Notes under the pieces: generated by a model
What the model was told of the DNA's origin: nothing
What the model saw: the letters and a program-made list of their open reading frames with translations, nothing else
Databases searched by the model: none
Origin: M0108 sp044228695
GTDB lineage: Bacteria; Pseudomonadota; Gammaproteobacteria; Chromatiales; Chromatiaceae
Length of the DNA: 11,854 nt
NCBI GenBank assembly: GCA_044228695.1
Contig: JBGAUK010000102.1
Span: 1-11,854, forward strand
Reading direction: 5' to 3'
Made by a program: the position numbers and the translations under genes
Shown here: positions 1-6,413 of the stretch, piece by piece
Layout: each line of letters opens with the position of its first letter
Position numbering within the stretch: position 1 is the stretch's first letter

Positions 1-159
1 AATTGTAGCGTAAACCGCAGACAAAAGTGCAACCTTTTTCAATTTCAGACTTATTCGCAACGCCCCCAACTCCCCCAATACACAACTTATTGAATTAAAT
101 GGTTATAACAATGACAAGAACCACGTGACAGCTTTGATACTGTATCATTATCGCAACGC
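1..159 (+). promoter_or_regulatory. AT-rich leader with a perfect operator-like palindrome upstream of the DMT exporter
   Basis: This stretch is clearly more AT-rich than the rest of the window and shows no coding frame I would defend. It contains a -10-like hexamer TATAAC at 104-109, but no convincing -35 at 16-18 bp spacing. A perfect inverted repeat TGATAC-T-GTATCA lies at 135-147, ending 12 nt before the first ATG of the downstream gene. Such a position suits a repressor operator or a short translational hairpin. Two near-identical CCCCCAA runs sit at 63-79. The role is inferred from position only; no known regulator is assigned. Confidence 0.35.
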
Positions 160-1023
160 ATGCCGATCCGGATGAGGTTTCACAGACTCAGGAAAAGTGT
201 GCCACTGGGCATCGCCCTCATCATTAGCAGCCAATTTTTCTTTGCCGCAATGGGTGTTGGGATCCGATTTCTCGCCGACGGGGTGCCCAACGAGGTGCTG
301 GTGTTTTTTCGCAACATCCTGAGCCTGGGCCTGCTCGCCCCCTGGCTGTTCCGAGATGGACTCCCGAGGCTGCGCACCCAGGTCCCCCATCTGCACCTGC
401 TACGCGGCGTCGCCGGACTGGCGGCCATGTACTGCTTTTATTACGCCATCAGGCACCTGCCCCTGGCGGAGGCCATGGTCCTGCTCCTCGGCGCCCCCCT
501 CTACATCCCCCTCATCGGTCTTCTCTGGCTCAAGGAGCCGGTGCCGGGACAGGTCTGGCTCGGGGTAGCCCTGGGATTTGGCGGCATCCTGGTCATCATG
601 CACCCCGGCTTCGGGGGCATTTCCACGCCCGCAGCCATCGCCCTGCTCGGCGGTTTTTTCGCCGCCATCGTCCAGGTCACCATCCGCCGGCTCTCGGGCA
701 CCGAACCCACCCTGCGCATCGTCTTCTATTTCGCCTTCACGGGGACCCTCCTCTCGGGGGTGCCCCTGGCCTGGGCCTGGAGTACGCCCTCCCCCCGCGA
801 TCTCCTCTGGCTACTGGCCATCGCCAGCTTTTCCACCCTGGGCCAGGTCTGCCTGACCCTGGGCCTATCGATGGCCAGCGTCGCCCGCCTGGGGATTTTC
901 AGCTACTTCTCGGTCATCTTCGCCGCCGCCTTCGGCTGGCTGCTGTGGCAGGAACCCATCACCAGTTGGCAGGTGGCCGGTTCGCTCCTGATCCTGCTGG
1001 CGGGACTGCTGGCAGGCGGGTAA
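160..1023 (+). CDS. DMT superfamily (EamA-type) inner-membrane transporter
   Basis: Probable ten-helix permease of the drug/metabolite transporter superfamily. Its substrate cannot be read from sequence; family members export amino acids, metabolites or drugs. The 287-residue length is typical. Two EamA halves are visible. The first, about residues 14-147, carries the LRGVAGLAAMYCFYYA helix followed by PLAEA and an LKEP motif near 124-127. The second, about 157-285, carries the QEPIT loop and a C-terminal helix rich in Gly and Leu. The start is uncertain. ATG 160 has no Shine-Dalgarno, whereas GTG 199 (residue 14, just before the first membrane helix) has AGGA five bases upstream and would give 274 residues. 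The gene is monocistronic here: an operator-like palindrome lies upstream and purL converges from the right. The family call is firm and the substrate unknown. Confidence 0.9.
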   Translation: MPIRMRFHRLRKSVPLGIALIISSQFFFAAMGVGIRFLADGVPNEVLVFFRNILSLGLLAPWLFRDGLPRLRTQVPHLHLLRGVAGLAAMYCFYYAIRHLPLAEAMVLLLGAPLYIPLIGLLWLKEPVPGQVWLGVALGFGGILVIMHPGFGGISTPAAIALLGGFFAAIVQVTIRRLSGTEPTLRIVFYFAFTGTLLSGVPLAWAWSTPSPRDLLWLLAIASFSTLGQVCLTLGLSMASVARLGIFSYFSVIFAAAFGWLLWQEPITSWQVAGSLLILLAGLLAGG

Positions 1024-1153
1024 CGGCCCCCGGGGCGGAGATCCGGTTCAGGAGTCGCGGCAAAAAAGAGGGGTCAGAACCGGCCGCCGGGGATGGCCTT
1101 GGCGGCGATCCCTTATACACCCAGCGCTGGTCACTCGCCGGCCTATCGCGGGA

Positions 1154-1253
1154 GGGCCGGGTGGGGGCTGGCGGAGGTGTCGACAGCAGGGATGCTGTCT
1201 TCAAGCCTACAGGGAGGTGTTCACGGTGTCCCCCGCCAGACACTACCCGGCCC
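1154..1253. repeat. Nested inverted-repeat element between convergent genes
   Basis: The outer arms GGGCCGGGT (1154-1162) and ACCCGGCCC (1245-1253) are perfectly complementary over 9 bp. Symmetrical 5-nt spacers (1163-1167 and 1240-1244) separate them from second arms CTGGCGG (1168-1174) and CCGCCAG (1233-1239), again perfect. Inside lies a 7-bp hairpin, GACAGCA-GGGA-TGCTGTC (1182-1199). Two direct repeats also run through it: CAGGGA at 1187-1192 and 1210-1215, and GGAGGTGT at 1173-1180 and 1213-1220. It lies between the stop codons of the DMT transporter and purL. It could be a dispersed intergenic repeat, a bidirectional 3'-end structure or a structured RNA. It has no T-tract typical of an intrinsic terminator. 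Confidence 0.6.
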
Positions 1254-1300
1254 GGAAAACCGAAAACTCAGGTGTGTTGGGTATAGAGACAGCCCCTCCC

Positions 1301-4300
1301 TCACCCAACCCAGGCCCGGGCATTGCGGAAAAGCCGCATCCAGGGCCCATCCTCGCCCCAGCCGTCCGGATGCCAGCTATGCTGGACGGTGCGAAAGACG
1401 CGTTCTGGATGGGGCATCAGGATGGTGACCCGGCCCTCCCGGTTTGTCAGGCCGGCGATGCCCAAGGGCGAGCCATTGGGGTTGGCCGGATAGCGCTCCG
1501 CGATGCCACCGCCATTTTCCACATAACGCACCACCACCCGGCTGCCGGCGGACCGCAGATGATTGCCATCCAGGAATTCCGCCCGACCCTCGCCGTGAGC
1601 CACGGCGATGGGCAGCCGCGAACCGGCCATGCCGGCGAGCAGGATGGAGGGCGTCTCCAGAATCTCCACCATCAGGGTGCGGGCCTCGAACTGCTCGGAG
1701 CGATTACGCACGAAGTGGGGCCAATGCTCGGCTCCCGGGATGAGTTCCCGCAGGTTCGACAACATCTGACAGCCATTGCAGACCCCCAGGGTAAAGGTAT
1801 CGGGACGCGCGAACCAAGCCTGGAACTGGTCACGGACCGGAGGATTGAAGAGGATAGACTTGGCCCAGCCCTCGCCGGCGCCCAGGACATCGCCATAGGA
1901 AAAACCGCCACAGGCGACCAAGCCCTGGAAGCCAGTCAGCTTCACCCGCCCGGCCATGATGTCCGACATATGGACATCGACGCAGGCAAAGCCGGCCTGA
2001 TGGAAGGCGGTCGCCATCTCGACCTGACCGTTGATGCCCTGTTCCCGCAGCACCGCAAGCCGCGGCCGGGCCCCGCGCAGAATGAAGGGGGCGGCGATAT
2101 CCTCCTCGGGGTCGAAGCTCAGTTCGGCGTGCAGACCGGGGTCGCCCCGGTCGCCGATGCGGTCATGTTCCTCTGCGGCGCAATCCGGGTTATCGCGCAG
2201 AGATTGCATCGCCAGGGTCGTTTCGGACCAGACGCGCTGGAACTCCTTGCGCGTCCCCGCCAGGACGGCAACCCCGTGGCGCAGGAAGCGGATGGCCCCC
2301 TCCCCAGCGACCCCGGGACTGCCGATCACGAAGGCGAGGGCCCCCAGGCCATGATCATGCAGCAGTTTAAAGACATCGTCCGTGTCCGTGTGCCGGACCT
2401 GGATGACGGCGCCCAGTTCCTCGCTGAAGAGGGCGGCGCCGGGCTCGCCGCCCAGGGCGTCCAGATCGATCTCGAGCCCGCACCGCCCGGCGAAGGCCAT
2501 CTCGCACAGGGTAACGAAGAGACCGCCGTCGGAGCGGTCGTGGTAGGCCAGGGCCAGGCCCTCCCCTGCCAGTTCGCGGATGGCGGCGAAGAAGCGCTTG
2601 AGCGACTCCGGATGTTCCAGATCCGGCCCCTGGTTCCCGACCTGCCCATAAACCTGGGCCAGACAGGAACCCCCCAGGCGGTTGCGGCCCGCCCCCAAGT
2701 CGATGAGGATCAAATCCGTATCGCCGAGATCGATGCGTAACTGGGGCGTCAGGGTGCGGCGGGCATCGGTGACGGGGGCGAAGGCGGAGACGATCAGCGA
2801 CAGGGGCGCCGACATGGCGCGCCGCTCGCCGTCCACCGTCCAGACCGTCTTCATGCTCATGGAATCCTTGCCCACCGGGATGGCGACCCCCAGGGCCGGG
2901 CAGAATTCCAGGCCCACCGCCTTGACCGTCTCGAAGAGCCGGGCGTCCTCCCCCGGGTGGCCCGCCGCAGCCATCCAGTTAGCGGAGAGCTTGATGTCGC
3001 CAATGGCGGCGATATCCGCCGCCACCAGGTTGGTAATGGCCTCGCCCACCGCCATGCGCCCGGAGGCGGCGGCGTCGATCAGGGCCAGAGGGGCGCGCTC
3101 GCCGATGGCCATGGCCTCGCCGCCGTAGCCAAAGCCGTCGCGGGTGGTCACCGCCACGTCCGCCACCGGCACCTGCCAGGGACCCACCATCTGGTCCCGC
3201 GCCACCAGGCCGGTGATGCTGCGGTCGCCGATGGTGATCAAAAAGGTCTTGTCCGCCACCGTTGGCAGACGTAGCAGCCGTAGGGCCGCCTCTTTGAGGT
3301 CCAGCCCGGCCAGATCCAGGGCCTGCTTGTGGAAGGAGTGATGATGGACATCCCGCAACAGGCGCGGTGCCTTGCCGAAGAGCAAGGGCATGGGCATGTC
3401 GATGGGGTTATTGGCGAAGTGGGCGTCGCCCAGGAGCAGGTGCTCCTCCGCCGTCGTCTCGCCCACCACAGCGTAGGGGCAGCGCTCACGCTCGCAGAGG
3501 CCCTTGAACTCCTCCAGCCGCTCGGCGGCGATGGCCAGGACATAGCGCTCCTGGGACTCATTGCACCAGATCTCCATGGGCGACATGCCGGGGTCGTCGT
3601 TCGGCACCGCCCGCAACTCGAAGCAACCGCCCCGGCCGGCGTCATGGACCAGCTCCGGCAAGGCGTTGGAGAGGCCCCCGGCGCCGACGTCATGAATGAA
3701 GAGGATGGGACTGTCCTCGCCCCGGGCACAGCAGCGGTCGATAACCTCCTGGCAACGGCGCTGCATCTCCGGGTTGGCGCGCTGCACCGAGGCGAAATCC
3801 AGGTCCTCCGCCGAGGCCCCGGAGGCCATGCTGGAGGCCGCGCCGCCGCCCAGGCCGATGAGCATGGCCGGCCCGCCGAGCACCACTAGGGGCGAACCCA
3901 CCGGGAAGGGGTGCTTATGGACGTGTTCCGGGCGGATGTTGCCCAGGCCGCCGGCGAGCATGATGGGCTTGTGATAGCCCCGCAGCTCACTACCGCTGGG
4001 CCCCGGCACTGCCTGCTCATAGGTGCGGAAATAGCCGCAAAGGTTGGGCCGGCCATATTCATTATTGAAGGCCGCCGCGCCGATGGGGCCTTCGAGCATG
4101 ATGTCCAGGGCCGAGACGATGCGCCCCGGACGGCCGTGATCCTGCTCCCAGGGCCGTTCCAGACCGGGGAGGCGCAGGTTGGAGACCGAGAAGCCACAGA
4201 GCCCCGCCTTGGGCTTGGATCCGCGGCCGGTGGCGCCTTCGTCGCGGATCTCGCCCCCCGAGCCGGTGGCCGCGCCCGGTTCCGGGGCGATGGCGGTGGG

Positions 4301-5197
4301 GTGGTTGTGGGTCTCGACCTTCATGAGGATGTGGATCTCCTCGTCATGCTCGCCGTAGATGCCGTTCTCGGGGTCAGGCATGAAGCGCCGACCCTCCCCG
4401 CCCTGGATGACGGCGGCATTGTCACGGTAGGCCGAAAGCACCTGGTCGGGCGACTGCTCGGTAGTGTGGCGGATCATACCGAAGAGGGAATGGCGCTGGG
4501 GCTGGCCGTCGATGACCCAGCTCGCATTGAAGATCTTGTGGCGGCAATGCTCCGAATTCGCCTGGGCGAACATCATCAATTCCACGTCGGTGGGATTGCG
4601 GTTCAGGGCGACGAAGCTCTCCACCAGATAGTCGATCTCGTCGTCCGACAGGGCCAGGCCCAGGTCGCCATTGGCTCGTTCCAGGGCGGCACGGCCACCC
4701 GCCAGCAGGTCCACCCTCAGACAGGGCCGCGGCTCGGCCTGGAGAAAGAGGCAAGCGGCGTCCTCTTCGTCGAACAGGACTTGTTGGGTCATACGGTCGT
4801 GGAGGGCCGCCTCGGCCGCCCCTTGCTGCTCGGGGGTCAGAGGTCCCTCGGTGGTCGCCAACCAGTAGGCCGTGCCGCGCTCAATCCGCCGAATCTTGTT
4901 CAGGCCGCAATTGTGGGCGATGTCCGTAGCCTTGGAAGACCAGGGCGAGAGGGTCCCCGGCCGAGGGACCACCAGCAGGAGTTCACCGCCGGGCTCGCGC
5001 CCGGTCAGCTTGGGCCCGTAGCGCAAAAGGCGGTCCAGGACCGCGCGCTCCCCTTCGTCCAGGGTCTGCTCCAGCTCGACGAAATGGCGGAATTCAGCGT
5101 ATAGGCTCAGGTTTCCGCCCATCTCGGCCGCCAAGCGCCTTTCGAGCTTACGCAGGCGGAAATCGGAAAGGGCGGGGGCGCCGCGTAGGACAAGCAT
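1301..5197 (-). CDS. purL: Phosphoribosylformylglycinamidine synthase (FGAM synthase, FGAR amidotransferase)
   Basis: Fourth step of de novo purine synthesis: FGAR + ATP + glutamine gives FGAM + ADP + Pi + glutamate, in the cytosol. This is the large single-chain form (1298 residues; E. coli about 1295) that fuses the PurS-like, synthase and glutaminase parts. Visible landmarks are WSSKATDIAHNCG (86-98), AQANSEHCRHKIFN (211-224), a glycine-rich GSGGEIRDEGATGRGSK segment near 300, and the C-terminal class I glutaminase triad with nucleophile Cys1140 in GVCNGCQ, His1263 and Glu1265 in MPHPER. The start at 5197 (MLVLRGAPALSDFRLRKLE) matches the known N-terminus. The frame stays open to 5308, but those 37 extra residues look like untranslated leader. 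A GGAG lies about 10 nt upstream. The gene is separated by 134 bp from the phosphatase upstream and looks intact. Long open frames on the opposite strand are composition artefacts. Confidence 0.98.
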   Translation of the reverse strand: MLVLRGAPALSDFRLRKLERRLAAEMGGNLSLYAEFRHFVELEQTLDEGERAVLDRLLRYGPKLTGREPGGELLLVVPRPGTLSPWSSKATDIAHNCGLNKIRRIERGTAYWLATTEGPLTPEQQGAAEAALHDRMTQQVLFDEEDAACLFLQAEPRPCLRVDLLAGGRAALERANGDLGLALSDDEIDYLVESFVALNRNPTDVELMMFAQANSEHCRHKIFNASWVIDGQPQRHSLFGMIRHTTEQSPDQVLSAYRDNAAVIQGGEGRRFMPDPENGIYGEHDEEIHILMKVETHNHPTAIAPEPGAATGSGGEIRDEGATGRGSKPKAGLCGFSVSNLRLPGLERPWEQDHGRPGRIVSALDIMLEGPIGAAAFNNEYGRPNLCGYFRTYEQAVPGPSGSELRGYHKPIMLAGGLGNIRPEHVHKHPFPVGSPLVVLGGPAMLIGLGGGAASSMASGASAEDLDFASVQRANPEMQRRCQEVIDRCCARGEDSPILFIHDVGAGGLSNALPELVHDAGRGGCFELRAVPNDDPGMSPMEIWCNESQERYVLAIAAERLEEFKGLCERERCPYAVVGETTAEEHLLLGDAHFANNPIDMPMPLLFGKAPRLLRDVHHHSFHKQALDLAGLDLKEAALRLLRLPTVADKTFLITIGDRSITGLVARDQMVGPWQVPVADVAVTTRDGFGYGGEAMAIGERAPLALIDAAASGRMAVGEAITNLVAADIAAIGDIKLSANWMAAAGHPGEDARLFETVKAVGLEFCPALGVAIPVGKDSMSMKTVWTVDGERRAMSAPLSLIVSAFAPVTDARRTLTPQLRIDLGDTDLILIDLGAGRNRLGGSCLAQVYGQVGNQGPDLEHPESLKRFFAAIRELAGEGLALAYHDRSDGGLFVTLCEMAFAGRCGLEIDLDALGGEPGAALFSEELGAVIQVRHTDTDDVFKLLHDHGLGALAFVIGSPGVAGEGAIRFLRHGVAVLAGTRKEFQRVWSETTLAMQSLRDNPDCAAEEHDRIGDRGDPGLHAELSFDPEEDIAAPFILRGARPRLAVLREQGINGQVEMATAFHQAGFACVDVHMSDIMAGRVKLTGFQGLVACGGFSYGDVLGAGEGWAKSILFNPPVRDQFQAWFARPDTFTLGVCNGCQMLSNLRELIPGAEHWPHFVRNRSEQFEARTLMVEILETPSILLAGMAGSRLPIAVAHGEGRAEFLDGNHLRSAGSRVVVRYVENGGGIAERYPANPNGSPLGIAGLTNREGRVTILMPHPERVFRTVQHSWHPDGWGEDGPWMRLFRNARAWVG

Positions 5198-5331
5198 GGG
5201 CAATAGGCTCCGGCGGAGGGGTCTGGATGTCGGGCATGATACCCCAAGGGCCGAGGGCAAGGAGGGGCAAAGGCCCCGGTGACCCGGCGCCACCCGAACC
5301 CGACCCAACAGGGGCCGGCCGCGGGCCAGAA
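5198..5331 (-). promoter_or_regulatory. purL leader / phosphatase 3' region
   Basis: This 134-bp GC-rich gap runs from the stop of the histidine phosphatase to the start of purL. It contains a short hairpin, GGGGC-AAAG-GCCCC (5264-5277, plus-strand reading), and several G/C-rich inverted segments, but no T-run that would mark an intrinsic terminator. A TATCAT box on the minus strand (5236-5241 on plus) might be a -10 element about 40 bp before the purL ATG; no good -35 accompanies it. A separate purL promoter is likely on biological grounds but is not demonstrated by sequence. Confidence 0.25.
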
Positions 5332-5973
5332 CTAGGAGGCGGGGTCAGTCCAAGGCAGGGCGATGATGCCGTCCCGCGCGAAGCCGGAGGGCTGCCCCAG
5401 TTCGTCGTAGCAGGTACAGCGCCTGCCTTCGAAATGGAAGTCGCCGATATAGCGGTGAGAGATCTTGCGGCGTAGGTTGCTGGCCAGGTCGAGGCCCAGG
5501 AGGTGACAAACGAGGGCGCGGATGACGCCGGCGTGGGCGACCAAGAGCAGGGTCTGGGTCGGGTGATCCGCGGCCATATCCAGGAGTCTAGCCAGGCAGC
5601 GGGTCTGCATCTGGCGGAAGCTCTCGCCGCCGGGAAAGACGTAATCCGGGTCCTGTTTGAACTGGGGGTAGGCCTGAATCACCTCATCCTTATTAAGGCC
5701 AAAGAGCTCGCCGTAGTTGATCTCGTTGAAGGCGACATGACTCTCCACCGCGTCACGGCCCCGGCTGCGGGCATAGTAGAGGGCCGTATTGCGGGCGCGG
5801 CCCAGATCGCTGGAATGGATGGCATCAAATACCAGCTTCCGGGTCGTCAGACAATGGTCCACGTCGAGCAGATCGCTCTCCCAGTCGCTGGCCCGCGGGG
5901 CATCGCCCCAGCCCATGATGCGCCGGGCCTCATTGCTCTGGGTGCGAAAATGGCGAACCAGAATCAGACGCAT
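5332..5973 (-). CDS. Histidine phosphatase family (phosphoglycerate mutase-like) protein
   Basis: A 213-residue single-domain member of the branch-1 histidine phosphatase superfamily, predicted cytosolic. The phosphate pocket is complete: Arg7-His8 in the N-terminal LVRHFRT motif (His8 is the phospho-acceptor), Arg59 in SSDLGRARNTA, acid Glu84 in FNEINYGELFGL, and His147 in VAHAGVIR. GGES at 115-118 is also family-typical. The usual RHG triplet is RHF here. Substrates in this superfamily range from phosphoglycerate to phosphoserine, alpha-ribazole phosphate and phosphoproteins, so none is assigned. The ATG at 5973 has GGGAG five bases upstream. It begins 11 nt after the receiver gene's stop, so it is likely the last gene of the kinase/CHASE/receiver operon. 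It could dephosphorylate the product of the 2PGK-like kinase or be a broad metabolite phosphatase. Confidence 0.9.
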   Translation of the reverse strand: MRLILVRHFRTQSNEARRIMGWGDAPRASDWESDLLDVDHCLTTRKLVFDAIHSSDLGRARNTALYYARSRGRDAVESHVAFNEINYGELFGLNKDEVIQAYPQFKQDPDYVFPGGESFRQMQTRCLARLLDMAADHPTQTLLLVAHAGVIRALVCHLLGLDLASNLRRKISHRYIGDFHFEGRRCTCYDELGQPSGFARDGIIALPWTDPAS

Positions 5974-5984
5974 GACGGCTCCCG

Positions 5985-6413
5985 CTAGCCTCCGCCGCCC
6001 AAGGGCCCGAAGAGGTCGTCGAGCACCGCGTGGATGGCGGTCGCGAACTCCTCGAAGGAATGGGGCTTGACGATATAGTCCTCGACCTCGTAGCGAAAGG
6101 CGGCGGCCCGGTCATTGGGCTCGTTGGATGAGGTCAGCACGATGACCCTCAGGTCCCGCAGTTCAGGATCCGCCCGGAGCGCCTGGAGAAACTCGATGCC
6201 ACTCATGCGCGGCAAGTTAAGGTCGAGGAGGATCAGGCCCGGCGGATCGATCCGTGCCCGGCCCTTGCCCCGCAACAGCTCCAGGGCCTCGGTGGCGGTG
6301 CGGGCCACGTAGAGGGGAATGGGGATGGCGTGCCGCTTGAGGGCGCGCTGCACCGTCATGACGTCGACGCGATCATCCTCCACGAGCAGAATGCCGCTGC
6401 CAGGTTTGCTCAT
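5985..6413 (-). CDS. Single-domain response regulator (Rcp1-like receiver)
   Basis: A stand-alone CheY-fold receiver of 142 residues with no output domain. The acidic pocket Glu12-Asp13-Asp14, phospho-acceptor Asp64 (LILLDLNLP), Thr94-Ser95 switch (VIVLTSSN) and Lys116 (YIVKPHSFEEF) are all present, so it should accept a phosphoryl group. The DLNLPRMSG and VKPHSFEEF segments resemble the Rcp1/phytochrome-associated receivers, which often sit beside histidine kinases. The C-terminus ends in a glycine-rich tail (GPLGGGG). Its ATG overlaps the histidine kinase stop by 4 nt (ATGA), indicating translational coupling and a cognate pair. The Shine-Dalgarno is weak (ACCGAG), consistent with coupling. 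With no DNA-binding or enzymatic domain, the signal must pass by protein contact or to a further phosphorelay partner not visible here. Confidence 0.95.
   Translation of the reverse strand: MSKPGSGILLVEDDRVDVMTVQRALKRHAIPIPLYVARTATEALELLRGKGRARIDPPGLILLDLNLPRMSGIEFLQALRADPELRDLRVIVLTSSNEPNDRAAAFRYEVEDYIVKPHSFEEFATAIHAVLDDLFGPLGGGG

Noticed and set aside
62..79. Two CCCCCAA-type repeats as a possible array
   Set aside because: Only two short imperfect copies; too little for a repeat array or CRISPR.
135..150. LexA-type SOS box at the CTGTATCA sequence
   Set aside because: Only one half of the CTGT-N8-ACAG consensus is present.
1217..2740. Plus-strand open frame of 507 codons antisense to purL
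   Set aside because: It lies opposite the conserved purL glutaminase region; the translation is low-complexity, rich in His, Gly, Gln and Asp with no domain, as expected for the antisense frame of a high-GC gene.
3911..5104. Plus-strand open frame of 397 codons antisense to purL
   Set aside because: Same explanation: it mirrors conserved PurL codons and has no recognisable motif.
5198..5308. 37-codon N-terminal extension of purL
   Set aside because: The known PurL N-terminus begins at the LRGAPALS segment; the extension is Pro/Arg/Ser-rich and unlike the family.
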